A stretch of 55,680 bases of DNA, taken from positions 1 to 55,680 of the forward strand of contig PNNY01000003.1 of the NCBI GenBank assembly GCA_013824485.1. The letters are read 5' to 3'. Shown piece after piece: positions 8,265 through 16,997 of this stretch. Below the pieces are notes generated by a model. It was not told the DNA's origin. It saw only the letters and a program-made list of their open reading frames with translations, and made no database searches. This DNA is from Sideroxydans sp. GTDB taxonomy: Bacteria; Pseudomonadota; Gammaproteobacteria; Burkholderiales; Gallionellaceae. Numbering within the stretch: position 1 is the stretch's first letter; every line of letters begins with the position of its first letter. The position numbers and the translations under genes were made by a program.

Positions 8265-8930
8265 TTACTGCCTGATCATCAGGTTCGCAAAGATGAATCC
8301 GAACAACGCCATGAAGAACAGCGAGGTCGCACCCAACAGACCGATCATAAAGTTGCGATTCCCCTGCGTCTCGGGTGTCCTATACATCTGCTGTTTGGCA
8401 AACGCCGATATCCCCGCTTTGACCGACGCTATATCTTGTTGCAACTTGCGATCTACACCGACGATCTGCATATCGACCTTGTTGGAAGAATCCTTCACCG
8501 ATGGCCTGAGTTTGGAGTGCGCCAGTAGGTATTCAGAAAGTAGCGACTTATGCTCCGATATCAAATGGTCTATCTCTGCGGTATCCATGCCGATATCCTG
8601 CATCGCGGTCTTTGCATTCAGCAGCGCATATTGCACACCGATACTGGATTCCCGAAACCCTTTAAGATGGATGTCGTATAGCGTCTTATCGTTGGCGCGT
8701 AACAACAGGTCCTTCCACTCTTGCACCTGCCGCCCCAAGCCGATAGCTGCCTCATCAAGGCTTTCTTCTATCTCCAGCAGTTGTACGCTGCGCTGTGCTG
8801 CAGCCTCATTCACTTGAGAGAATATCCTTGATAGCTGATACCCCCCAGCCATCGCCAAGAGCAGCAGCGCTGCAAAGAATATCAAGAAGGGTTTCGATAG
8901 CCAGACTGGGGGCAATGTGTTGTTAGTCAT
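8265..8930 (-). CDS. Paralogous membrane protein with periplasmic helical-bundle domain, no output domain
   Basis: Protein of 221 residues from the ATG at 8930; a longer open frame would overlap the LysR gene. Transmembrane segment at about residues 12-30, periplasmic helical region to about 190, second transmembrane segment (about 193-215), then MIRQ. It has the same architecture as the gene 79 bp downstream and shares VQEWKDLLLRAN. The ribosome site is weak. Such domains normally feed into HAMP, methyl-accepting or GGDEF modules; here none is attached. It may partner another protein or be a relic of a chemoreceptor. Confidence 0.62.
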   Translation of the reverse strand: MTNNTLPPVWLSKPFLIFFAALLLLAMAGGYQLSRIFSQVNEAAAQRSVQLLEIEESLDEAAIGLGRQVQEWKDLLLRANDKTLYDIHLKGFRESSIGVQYALLNAKTAMQDIGMDTAEIDHLISEHKSLLSEYLLAHSKLRPSVKDSSNKVDMQIVGVDRKLQQDIASVKAGISAFAKQQMYRTPETQGNRNFMIGLLGATSLFFMALFGFIFANLMIRQ

Positions 8931-8977
8931 TTCGAGTTTTTTTAAATGCGATATTGCCGCAATGATACTTGAGCGAC

Positions 8978-9883
8978 TTAGCTCTTCTCCATGAAACGCT
9001 CGATGTGATCTAAAAAGACGCGTGTCTTGGTCGGCAGGAAACGTCGCGTGGGCATCACCGCCCAAGCAGGCACGGATGGGAAACACCACTTCGGCAGTAC
9101 ACGTACCAAGCGACCACTCTTTACATCACTATTGGCGAAGAGGTCAGGTAATGCGCCGATGCCAGCGCCGTCGAGTAGCAGTTGCTGAATCATGTCGGGT
9201 GAGTTCAGCGTGAGTCGTCCTGGCGGTACATCCTCCCATACTTCTTTTCCGCGCATCAATTTCCACGGCACGGCTGTGCCACGCGCAGATAACAATCGCA
9301 CCGAGGTATGGCGCTCCAGATCGTCAGGATGTTTGGGCGCGGGATGCAATGCGAGATAGATAGGACTGGCGTAGAGCGCCATGCTTTGCTCGTCGATCTT
9401 GCGTGCCACCAACGTCGCATCATTATCCAAGTCGCCCATACGGATGGCGAGATCGAAACGCTCGCCGATGAGATCGACGCGACGCGAACTCAGGTCAAGG
9501 TCGAGTTGAATCTCGGGATAGGCGTCGATGAAGGTGGCGATAGCGCGCGAGAAATGCACCTTGGCGTAATCGGCCGGCATAGAGACGCGCAAACGACCAC
9601 GCGGCTGGATGTCTTGACTGCGTACGAAGTCCTGCACGGTGGCGACCTCTTCCGCCACACGACGACTATGGTCAAGGAACTCCTGCCCGAAGTCGGTGAG
9701 GGTAAGACGGCGCGTGGTGCGTATCAACAGACGCTGACCCAGTGCCGCTTCAAGATTGGTGAGGCGGCGCGACACCGTGGCTTTGGGCATGCCCAGCTGG
9801 TCAGCGGCGCGCACCAGACTCTCCTGGTCCACGATGGTGGCGAACAGGATGAGGTCGTCTGCTGATATCTTAGCTTGTTCCAT
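8978..9883 (-). CDS. LysR-family transcriptional regulator
   Basis: Protein of 301 residues, standard LTTR length. N-terminal winged HTH (LVRAADQLGMPKATVSRRLT, about residues 22-42; then GQRLLIRTTRRLTLTDFG), followed by a periplasmic-binding-fold effector domain (RLRVSMPADYAKVHF...). The ALGQRLLIRTTRR wing and the SSRRVDLIGERFDLAIRMG segment are typical of the subgroup next to quinone/aldehyde-stress and old-yellow-enzyme genes. It is divergent from the pirin operon with 91 bp between starts, which contains an inverted repeat. It probably regulates that operon. Confidence 0.9.
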   Translation of the reverse strand: MEQAKISADDLILFATIVDQESLVRAADQLGMPKATVSRRLTNLEAALGQRLLIRTTRRLTLTDFGQEFLDHSRRVAEEVATVQDFVRSQDIQPRGRLRVSMPADYAKVHFSRAIATFIDAYPEIQLDLDLSSRRVDLIGERFDLAIRMGDLDNDATLVARKIDEQSMALYASPIYLALHPAPKHPDDLERHTSVRLLSARGTAVPWKLMRGKEVWEDVPPGRLTLNSPDMIQQLLLDGAGIGALPDLFANSDVKSGRLVRVLPKWCFPSVPAWAVMPTRRFLPTKTRVFLDHIERFMEKS

Positions 9884-9894
9884 TTGTGGAACAG

Positions 9895-9909
9895 TCTATC
9901 TCGAATAGA
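9895..9909. promoter_or_regulatory. Candidate LysR-type operator in the divergent lysR/pirin region
   Basis: Inverted repeat TCTAT-CTCGA-ATAGA lies 12 bp upstream of the lysR start and 66 bp upstream of the pirin start, the usual place for LysR autoregulatory/activation sites. A second ATCTATC half-site follows at about 9917-9923. Sequence-only prediction. Confidence 0.45.
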
Positions 9910-9974
9910 TGGCTTTATCTATCATTTCGAGCCGCCTAATATGCAACTCAATTACTCAGGCATTGGAGTCCAAA

Positions 9975-10841
9975 ATGAACACCACCACACCAAACAGTAT
10001 CCGCCAACCCCGTACCGTGGAGCGCCTCATCCAAGGCGTTGCCACTTCCGATGGCGCAGGTGTAAGCCTGACCCGCGTGCTCACCGGCAAGTTACAACGT
10101 CGTCTCGACCCCTACCTGATGCTGGATGCTTTCGGTAGCGACGACCCTGACGACTACATCGCAGGCTTCCCCGACCATCCTCATCGCGGCTTCGAAACCA
10201 TCACCTACATGTTGGCCGGCCGTATGCGTCACCGCGACAGCGCGGGCCACGAAGGTCTGCTGGGCGATGGCGGCGTACAGTGGATGACGGCAGGTAGCGG
10301 CGTGATCCACTCCGAGATTCCCGAACAGGAAGACGGCGTGATGGAAGGTTTCCAGCTTTGGCTCAACCTGCCTGCAAAAAACAAGATGGCAAAACCTTGG
10401 TACAAAGATTTCGCCAGTGCCGACATCCCTGAATACGAGACCGCAGAAGGTGTGACCGTGCGCGTCATCGCAGGATCTAGCAACGGCGTGACGGGTGCGG
10501 TCACCCGCGAGGTGACCGAGCCTATCTATCTCGACATTCATCTGCCCGCAGGTGCTTCGTTCTCGACCGCGCTCCCCGACACACACAATGCGTTCATCTA
10601 CACCTATCGCGGTGCGACGAATGTGGCGGGCACGCAGGTGGATGTGCAACGCATGGGCATCTTGAGCAACACAGAAGGATCGGATGGCATCACCGTTTCG
10701 GCGACAGAGCCGACGCGCCTCATCTTGGTGGCGGGCAAACCATTGAACGAGCCCATCGTGCAATACGGCCCATTCGTGATGAACACACAGGAAGAGATCC
10801 ACAAAGCGCTGGACGATTTCCGTGGCGGTCGCTTGGCTTGA
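9975..10841 (+). CDS. Pirin-family protein
   Basis: Protein of 288 residues from the ATG at 9975, preceded by GGAG at a suitable distance. Pirin N-terminal cupin with the metal ligands in FPDHPHRGFETITYMLAG (His-x-His) and later His and Glu residues (VIHSEIP), then the C-terminal pirin cupin (TREVTEPIYLDIHLP). Bacterial pirins are iron proteins; some have quercetinase activity, others modulate redox metabolism. First gene of a six-gene plus-strand operon of redox proteins downstream of a divergent LysR. Confidence 0.92.
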   Translation: MNTTTPNSIRQPRTVERLIQGVATSDGAGVSLTRVLTGKLQRRLDPYLMLDAFGSDDPDDYIAGFPDHPHRGFETITYMLAGRMRHRDSAGHEGLLGDGGVQWMTAGSGVIHSEIPEQEDGVMEGFQLWLNLPAKNKMAKPWYKDFASADIPEYETAEGVTVRVIAGSSNGVTGAVTREVTEPIYLDIHLPAGASFSTALPDTHNAFIYTYRGATNVAGTQVDVQRMGILSNTEGSDGITVSATEPTRLILVAGKPLNEPIVQYGPFVMNTQEEIHKALDDFRGGRLA

Positions 10842-10851
10842 GGGGATAGAG

Positions 10852-11400
10852 ATGAGCACACCTATCCAGCGTTACAACAACACCGCGATGGCGCTGCATT
10901 GGCTGGTGGCGTTGCTGATATTCGCCGCTTTTCCGCTCGGCGTATACATGCACGATCTGCCGCTGTCGCCCACCAAGTTGCAGTACTACAGCTATCACAA
11001 ATGGATAGGTATCACGATATTGTTGCTGGTCATCGCCCGTGTGCTGTGGCGCTTCACACATACACCACCTCCGCTGCCCGCTTCGACACCGCGCTGGGAA
11101 GTGCTGGTGAGTCACATCACGCATCTGGCACTGTATGGATTACTGATCGCCATCCCACTCTCGGGTTGGTTGATGAGCTCCGCCAAAGGATTCCAGACCG
11201 TGTGGTTCGGCGTGTTACCGCTACCTGACCTCGTGGAGAAGAACAAAGAATTGGGCGAGTTGCTCGCGACCGTTCATCAGGGACTGAACGTGTTCCTCTT
11301 CTTGTTGGTGGGCATGCACATCGCCGCCGTCATCAAACACAAATTCATCGACCGCGATCAGATACTGGAACGCATGTTGCCGAAAGGAATGAGCAAATGA
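10852..11400 (+). CDS. Cytochrome b561-type membrane protein
   Basis: Protein of 182 residues with four transmembrane helices and the heme-ligand histidines at expected places (MALHWLVALLIF, YYSYHKWIGI, ATVHQGLNVFLFLLVGMHIAAV). It belongs to the bacterial cytochrome b561 family that moves electrons to or from ubiquinone in the inner membrane; related CybB oxidises superoxide. Starts 10 bp after the pirin stop with GAGGGGATAGAG upstream; its TGA overlaps the next start (ATGA). Cytochrome b561 followed by YceI is a recurrent pair. Confidence 0.9.
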   Translation: MSTPIQRYNNTAMALHWLVALLIFAAFPLGVYMHDLPLSPTKLQYYSYHKWIGITILLLVIARVLWRFTHTPPPLPASTPRWEVLVSHITHLALYGLLIAIPLSGWLMSSAKGFQTVWFGVLPLPDLVEKNKELGELLATVHQGLNVFLFLLVGMHIAAVIKHKFIDRDQILERMLPKGMSK

Positions 11401-11969
11401 AATCTCGCTTGCGAATCGTTTTACTTGGATTGGCCTTGATCGGCACCACTGCCACCGCTGTCGAATTCAAACAAGTGCAGGCGAATGAAAGCACGGTCAC
11501 CTTCGGCTACAAGCAGATGGGCGTGCCGATGGAAGGCAAGTTCGCGAAGTTCACCGCGCAGACTAGCTTCGACCCTGCCAAGTTGAGCAAAGCACAAGCG
11601 CGCATCGACATCGACCTCGCTAGCATCGATACCGGCTCGGAAGAGGCCAACGATGAAGTGAAAGCCAAGCCGTGGTTCAACACGCAAGCTTTTCCCAGCG
11701 CAGGTTTCGTATCCACTGGTGTGAAAACACTGGGCGGAAATAAATACGAAGCGATGGGCAAACTCACCATCAAAGGCAAGACGCTTGATGTCGTCGCACC
11801 CTTCACCTTCCAAGCCAACGGCACACGCGCATCATTTGATGGCGTGTTCGCTATCAAGCGGCTGGACTACAACATCGGCGAAGGGGTGTGGACAGATGTC
11901 AGCACCGTCGCCAACGAGATACAGATCAAGTTCCACATTGTCTTAACTGCAGCACCTAACAAGAAGTAA
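11397..11969 (+). CDS. YceI-family periplasmic protein (first copy)
   Basis: Protein of 190 residues: signal peptide (cleavage near TATAVE), then the YceI lipocalin-like beta-barrel with typical VTFGYKQMGVPMEGKF, DIDLASIDTGSEEAN and KGKTLDVVAPFTF segments. YceI proteins bind polyisoprenoids such as ubiquinone in the periplasm. Overlaps the cytochrome b561 gene by 4 nt, supporting joint action on quinones. A second, diverged YceI follows 26 bp downstream. Confidence 0.92.
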   Translation: MKSRLRIVLLGLALIGTTATAVEFKQVQANESTVTFGYKQMGVPMEGKFAKFTAQTSFDPAKLSKAQARIDIDLASIDTGSEEANDEVKAKPWFNTQAFPSAGFVSTGVKTLGGNKYEAMGKLTIKGKTLDVVAPFTFQANGTRASFDGVFAIKRLDYNIGEGVWTDVSTVANEIQIKFHIVLTAAPNKK

Positions 11970-11995
11970 GCCCTCAACCACCCCAGGAGAACACC

Positions 11996-12562
11996 ATGAA
12001 GAAAATCATCGCCCTCACTATCGCCGCCACTATCTCTTCTGTCGCTTACGCAGAACCAGTGACTTACAACATCGAACCCTCTCACTCCATGCCGCGTTTC
12101 GAATACAGCCATTTGGGTTACTCCATCCAGTTGAGCCGCTTCGACAAGACATCCGGCACCATCGTACTCGACCAGATCAAGCGCACTGGCTCGATCGATG
12201 TGACGATCGACGCCAAGTCGGTGAACACAGGTTCTGCACTATTCAATGAACACATCCAAGCGGAAGATCTGTTCGACACTGCGAAGTATCCGACCATCAC
12301 TTACAAGTCGAGCAAAGTGAAATTCGATGGAGACAAGGTCGTGGCAGTGGAAGGTGACTTGACCGTCAAGGGCGTGACCAAGCCCGTGAAACTCACTGTA
12401 AATTCGTTCTTGTGCATGCCACATCCAATGGTGAAGAAAGAAGCCTGTGGCGCAACAGCTACTGCCAAGATCAAACGCTCTGATTTCGGCTTGAGCAAAG
12501 GTGTACCTTACGTTGGCGATGAAGTCACACTGACCATCCCAGTCGAAGCGATCAAGCAATAA
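11996..12562 (+). CDS. YceI-family periplasmic protein (second copy)
   Basis: Protein of 188 residues: signal peptide (cleavage SVAYA/EP), then YceI barrel with YNIEPSHSMPRFEYSHLGY, the classic N-terminal motif of this family, SVNTGSALFNEHIQAEDLFD, and TVKGVTKPVKLTV. It is closer to canonical YceI than the first copy and has two Cys (LCMPHP, KEACGA) that could form a disulfide. Strong AGGAG site upstream. The pair probably arose by an old duplication. Confidence 0.93.
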   Translation: MKKIIALTIAATISSVAYAEPVTYNIEPSHSMPRFEYSHLGYSIQLSRFDKTSGTIVLDQIKRTGSIDVTIDAKSVNTGSALFNEHIQAEDLFDTAKYPTITYKSSKVKFDGDKVVAVEGDLTVKGVTKPVKLTVNSFLCMPHPMVKKEACGATATAKIKRSDFGLSKGVPYVGDEVTLTIPVEAIKQ

Positions 12563-12572
12563 CAGCCACACC

Positions 12573-12596
12573 TCTCCTCCCGATCGGGAGGGGAGT
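12573..12596 (+). terminator. Hairpin after the second yceI
   Basis: Stem CTCCCGATCGGGAG extended by CTC/GAG flanks, 10 nt after the yceI stop, without a strong T run. It could be a weak terminator or an mRNA-stabilising hairpin within the operon. Confidence 0.45.
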
Positions 12597-12622
12597 TTGA
12601 AAAGACACACTAAGGAAAAGAC

Positions 12623-13690
12623 ATGACCTCGACATTATTCACCCCGACCACCCTCGGCAAACTGCAACTCAAGAACCGCATCGTCATGGCACCGATGACG
12701 CGTTCGCGCGCGACGGGCAACGTACCTAACGAACTGATGGAAAAGTATTACAAGTTGCGTGCCGGCGCGGGACTCATCATCACCGAAGGTGCGTCTCCCT
12801 CTGCCAACGGCCTTGGTTATGCGCGCATCCCCGGTATGTTCTCTGACGCGCAAGTAGCTGGATGGAAGCGTGTGAACGATGGCGTACATGCCGCAGGAGG
12901 CAAGATATTCATTCAACTGATGCACACAGGTCGCGTGAGTCATCCCGCCAACATGATTGCTGGCACCAAGATCGTCGCGCCTTCCGCTGTAGCACTGGCT
13001 GGCGACATGTGGACGGACACCAGCGGCATGCAGCCCTATCCCGTACCGACTGCGATGACAGAAGAAGACATCGCGACTGCCATCGCCGAATATGCGAACG
13101 CATCCAAGCGCGCCATCGAAGCAGGTTTTGATGGCGTCGAGTTACACGCGGCCAACGGTTACCTCATCGATCAGTTCCTCAACACCGCGACCAACCAACG
13201 CACAGACAAATGGGGCGGCAGTGTAGAGAACCGCATCCGTTTCGCAGTCGAAGTCGCCAAGGCATCTGCCGCCGCCATCGGTGCTGAACGTATCGGCATG
13301 CGTATCTCACCTTATGGCGCATTCAACGGCGCAGTAGCTGATGCCAAGATGGATGCGCTGTATCTACGCTTGGTGGAAGAATTGAATGCTGTCGGTCTGG
13401 TGTACATCCACGTTGTCGATCACAGCTCGATGGGTGCGCCCGAAGTCAGCGCGGATCTGAAAGCCAAGATACGCGCCAACTTCAACGGCAAGTACATCTT
13501 GTCTGGTGGCTACGATGCCGCACGTGCGAATGCCGATCTGGATTCACAGGAAGGCGACCTCGTGGCCTTCGGACGTCCGTTCATCTCCAACCCCGATCTG
13601 GTCGCGAAGTTGCAAAGCGGCGCGGCACTCACCGCACCCGATTTCAGCACCTTCTACACACCGGGTGAAAAGGGTTACACGGATTATTGA
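12623..13690 (+). CDS. nemA: Old yellow enzyme family NADH:flavin oxidoreductase (NemA-like ene-reductase)
   Basis: Protein of 355 residues. FMN TIM-barrel of the OYE family: LKNRIVMAPMTRSRA at the N-terminus, FIQLMHTGRVSHPANM, GVELHAANGYLIDQFLN with the substrate-binding His/Asn pair, RISPYGAF, and YILSGGYD near the C-terminus. Reduces activated C=C bonds and nitro compounds with NAD(P)H. Preceded by AAGGAAAAG. In E. coli the relative NemA detoxifies electrophiles; here its place in a LysR-linked redox operon supports an electrophile-stress role. Confidence 0.9.
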   Translation: MTSTLFTPTTLGKLQLKNRIVMAPMTRSRATGNVPNELMEKYYKLRAGAGLIITEGASPSANGLGYARIPGMFSDAQVAGWKRVNDGVHAAGGKIFIQLMHTGRVSHPANMIAGTKIVAPSAVALAGDMWTDTSGMQPYPVPTAMTEEDIATAIAEYANASKRAIEAGFDGVELHAANGYLIDQFLNTATNQRTDKWGGSVENRIRFAVEVAKASAAAIGAERIGMRISPYGAFNGAVADAKMDALYLRLVEELNAVGLVYIHVVDHSSMGAPEVSADLKAKIRANFNGKYILSGGYDAARANADLDSQEGDLVAFGRPFISNPDLVAKLQSGAALTAPDFSTFYTPGEKGYTDY

Positions 13691-13714
13691 ACCCAAACTA
13701 AGGACGGATGAATC

Positions 13715-14350
13715 ATGCAAGTAGAGATATGGTCTGATGTGATCTGCCCTTGGTGTTACATCGGCAAGCGCCGCTTCGAAGCAGCGCTTGCCGCTTTTCC
13801 GCATAAAGACAAAGTGAATGTGGTCTGGCGCAGTTTCGAGCTCGACTCCAAATCACCACCTCAATATGCCGAGACACTCATCGAGATGTTGTCGCGCAAG
13901 TACAAAGTCTCTCTGCAAGAAGCAGAGAACATGAACACCCATGTATCGTCTATCGCCAAGCAGGTCGGATTGGAATATCGCTTGCGCGAGGCACACCCCG
14001 GCAACACCTTTGACGCACACCGCCTGTTGCATCTCGCCGCCTCTCGCAAAGTTACAGATAAGGCGATGGAACACATCATGCACGCGTATTTCTCTGAAGC
14101 ACTTCCCGTAGGAGACCGTGCCGCACTGGCCAGTCTTGCACCAGAATTCGGCATCAGCACCAACGACGCGTTGGCGATGCTAGAGAGCGATGCCTATGTG
14201 GATGCCGTTCGCGCGGACGAAGCGCGAGCGACAGAATTGGGTATCTCCGGTGTGCCGTTCTTCGTCATCGACGGCAAGCTCGGCATCTCAGGCGCACAGC
14301 CTGTCGAAGTGTTCGCTGACGCACTGAACCAGTGCATCCATCCTAGTTAA
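13715..14350 (+). CDS. DsbA-fold oxidoreductase, FrnE-like
   Basis: Protein of 211 residues without a signal peptide. Thioredoxin fold with the redox motif DVICPWCYIGKRRFEAAL near the N-terminus, and the C-terminal GVPFFVIDGKLGISGAQP that includes the cis-proline loop. It matches the FrnE/2-hydroxychromene isomerase-like DSBA branch found in the cytoplasm. Last gene of the pirin operon, 24 bp after the OYE gene. No terminator is obvious in the 147-bp gap that follows. Confidence 0.9.
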   Translation: MQVEIWSDVICPWCYIGKRRFEAALAAFPHKDKVNVVWRSFELDSKSPPQYAETLIEMLSRKYKVSLQEAENMNTHVSSIAKQVGLEYRLREAHPGNTFDAHRLLHLAASRKVTDKAMEHIMHAYFSEALPVGDRAALASLAPEFGISTNDALAMLESDAYVDAVRADEARATELGISGVPFFVIDGKLGISGAQPVEVFADALNQCIHPS

Positions 14351-14497
14351 GATTCCTCACCCCATCTGCGCGCTCTGTCAACTTGCATCATTGTTATCGC
14401 AGGATTAATCTGCTTCACATAGTGGATACATCAAAGATTCATATCTTCGCGATACATTTCTGCTGAACTTTTCTCAACTCTTGCTCGAATCGAAATC

Positions 14498-16867
14498 ATG
14501 AAAACTGCAACCTCTCCTTTGTCCGACGACGAGGTAATGCGTATGCACGCCTATTGGCGCGCCTGTAACTACCTTGCCGCCGGCATGATCTATCTGCGTG
14601 ACAACCCCTTGCTCGAAAAGCCGCTGGCCCCCGAACACATCAAACATCGTTTGCTCGGCCACTGGGGCGCGAGTCCGGGTTTGGCGTTCACCTACATCCA
14701 CATGAACCGCCTCATCAACAAATATGACTTGAGCGCGATCTTCATGGCAGGCCCCGGACATGGCGCGCCCGGCGTATTGGGACCCGTGTATCTCGAAGGT
14801 CGCTACAGCGAGGTGTATCCGAACAAGAGCGAGAACACCGAAGGCATGAAGGAGTTCTTCAAAGAGTTCTCCTTCCCCGGCGGCATCGGTAGTCACTGCA
14901 CACCGGAGACACCCGGCTCCATCCACGAAGGTGGCGAGTTGGGTTACAGCGTGTCGCACGCGTTCGGAGCGGCGTATGACAACCCAGACCTCATCATCAC
15001 CGTGATGGTGGGTGATGGCGAATCCGAGACTGCCCCACTCGCCACCTCATGGCACTCGAACAAATTCTTGAACCCCATCCGTGATGGCGCAGTGTTACCT
15101 GTGTTGCACTTGAATGGCTACAAGATCAACAACCCGACCATCCTCTCGCGCATATCGCACGAAGAATTGGAGAACCTGTTCAAGGGTTACGGTTGGACAC
15201 CGTATTTCGTCGAAGGCAGCGATCCCGAGACCATGCACCAAGCGATGGCCGCGACGATGGAAGTGTGCGTGCTAGAGATCCGTCGCATCCAACAGGAAGC
15301 GCGTAGCAGTGGCAAACCGACACGTGCGCGTTGGCCGATGATCGTGCTGCGTTCGCCCAAAGGTTGGACTGGCCCGAAAGAAGTGGATGGCAAGAAGGTC
15401 GAAGGTTTTTGGCGTTCGCACCAAGTGCCTATCGGCGACGTGAAGACGCCTGAGCATTTCGCCAAGCTGGAAGAATGGCTGAAGAGCTACAAGGCAGATG
15501 AGCTGTTCGACAAGAACGGCACGCTGCTGCCTGAGCTGAAAGCCTTGGCACCCAAGGGTGAGCGCCGCATGAGTGCCAACCCGCATGCCAACGGCGGCCT
15601 ATTGCGCAAAGCTCTGCACATGCCTGACTGCAAAGATTACGCAGTGGAAGTGAAGAAGCCCGGCACCACCGTGGCCGAAAACACGCGCCCACTCGGCAAG
15701 TTCTTGCGCGACATCATGCGCGACAACATGCAAAACTTCCGCGTGTTCGGCCCCGACGAGAACAGCTCTAACAAACTCGACAACATCTACGAGGTGAGCA
15801 AGAAGACGTGGATGGCCGACCTGCTGCCGGAAGACGCGGGTGGCGGCGAGCTATCCCCCGATGGCCGCGTGATGGAGATGTTGTCCGAACATACACTGGA
15901 AGGTTGGTTGGAAGGCTATCTGCTCACGGGTCGTCATGGTTTCTTCTCCACTTATGAAGCCTTCGTGCACGTCATCGACTCCATGTTCAACCAACATGCG
16001 AAATGGCTCGCGATGTCGAAAGACGTACCTTGGCGCGCGCCCGTTTCATCGCTGAACCTGCTCATCACCTCCACCGTGTGGCGTCAGGATCACAACGGCT
16101 TCACCCACCAAGATCCCGGCTTCCTTGATCTGGTGGTGAACAAGAGCCCTGAGGTCACGCGCATCTATCTGCCGCCCGATGTGAACTGTCTGCTGACTGT
16201 CGCTGATCACTGCCTGAAGAGCACCAACTACATCAACGTCATCGTGTGCGACAAGCAGAAACATCTGCAATTCTTGGACATCGATGCCGCGACCAAACAT
16301 GTCAGCAAGGGCATCGGCATCTGGGATTGGGCGAGCAACGACCAAGGTAGTGAACCCGATGTGGTGATGGCCAGCGCAGGTGACATCCCGACCAAGGAAG
16401 CATTGGCTGCTGTGGTGTTGCTACGCGAACACTTTCCTACCTTGAAGGTGCGCTTCATCAACGTGGTCGACCTGTACAAACTCACTCCTGCAAGTGAACA
16501 CCCGCACGGCCTAACTGACCGCGACTTCGACAGCCTGTTCACCTTGGACAAGCCGGTGATGTTCAACTTCCACGGCTACCCTTGGCTCATCCACCGCCTC
16601 GCTTATCGCCGCAACAACCACAAGAACTTCCACGTGCGCGGCTACAAAGAGAAAGGCAGCATCAACACGCCGCTGGAGTTAGCGATACAAAACCAGATCG
16701 ACCGCTTCAGCTTGGTCATCGACATCATCGACCGCATACCAGCGTTGCATGTGGCTGGCGCGCACGTGAAAGAGAAGATGCTGAACAAACAGATCGAGTG
16801 CCGTAACTACGCTTATGAGCAAGGTATCGATTTGCCAGAAGTGGATAATTGGACGTGGCCGTTTTGA
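14498..16867 (+). CDS. xfp: Phosphoketolase (xylulose-5-P / fructose-6-P)
   Basis: Protein of 789 residues, the full family length. Thiamine-diphosphate enzyme that cleaves xylulose-5-P or fructose-6-P with phosphate to acetyl-phosphate plus a triose or tetrose phosphate. Family signatures: [38 protein letters not shown] (ThDP binding), and the C-terminal [14 protein letters not shown] clear Shine-Dalgarno is lacking before the ATG. Followed by acetate kinase, so acetyl-phosphate made here can be converted to acetate and ATP. Confidence 0.96.
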   Translation: MKTATSPLSDDEVMRMHAYWRACNYLAAGMIYLRDNPLLEKPLAPEHIKHRLLGHWGASPGLAFTYIHMNRLINKYDLSAIFMAGPGHGAPGVLGPVYLEGRYSEVYPNKSENTEGMKEFFKEFSFPGGIGSHCTPETPGSIHEGGELGYSVSHAFGAAYDNPDLIITVMVGDGESETAPLATSWHSNKFLNPIRDGAVLPVLHLNGYKINNPTILSRISHEELENLFKGYGWTPYFVEGSDPETMHQAMAATMEVCVLEIRRIQQEARSSGKPTRARWPMIVLRSPKGWTGPKEVDGKKVEGFWRSHQVPIGDVKTPEHFAKLEEWLKSYKADELFDKNGTLLPELKALAPKGERRMSANPHANGGLLRKALHMPDCKDYAVEVKKPGTTVAENTRPLGKFLRDIMRDNMQNFRVFGPDENSSNKLDNIYEVSKKTWMADLLPEDAGGGELSPDGRVMEMLSEHTLEGWLEGYLLTGRHGFFSTYEAFVHVIDSMFNQHAKWLAMSKDVPWRAPVSSLNLLITSTVWRQDHNGFTHQDPGFLDLVVNKSPEVTRIYLPPDVNCLLTVADHCLKSTNYINVIVCDKQKHLQFLDIDAATKHVSKGIGIWDWASNDQGSEPDVVMASAGDIPTKEALAAVVLLREHFPTLKVRFINVVDLYKLTPASEHPHGLTDRDFDSLFTLDKPVMFNFHGYPWLIHRLAYRRNNHKNFHVRGYKEKGSINTPLELAIQNQIDRFSLVIDIIDRIPALHVAGAHVKEKMLNKQIECRNYAYEQGIDLPEVDNWTWPF

Positions 16868-16886
16868 TAATGAGTAGGGTTGAACC

Positions 16887-16964
16887 ACCGCGCTTTTCCG
16901 TTGAACAGCGCGGTGTTGTAGGTCGGGTTTTAACCCGACATGTCGGACTGAAGTCCGACCTACA
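16887..16964. repeat. Nested palindromes between xfp and ackA
   Basis: Three inverted repeats: ACCGCGC/GCGCGGT (16887-16893 with 16908-16914), then an element from 16917 to 16964 with outer arms TGTAGGTCGG/CCGACCTACA enclosing two small palindromes, GTCGGGTTTTAACCCGAC (16922-16939) and GTCGGACTGAAGTCCGAC (16942-16959). This resembles dispersed intergenic palindromic repeats. It could also attenuate or stabilise the xfp-ackA transcript. Confidence 0.7.
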
Positions 16965-16997
16965 TCCGACTGAATCACCTAAGGTTATTGGTTAACA

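Noticed and set aside
10092-10859. Open frame of 255 residues on minus, opposite the pirin gene
   Set aside because: Shadow of the pirin frame; no motif or ribosome site.
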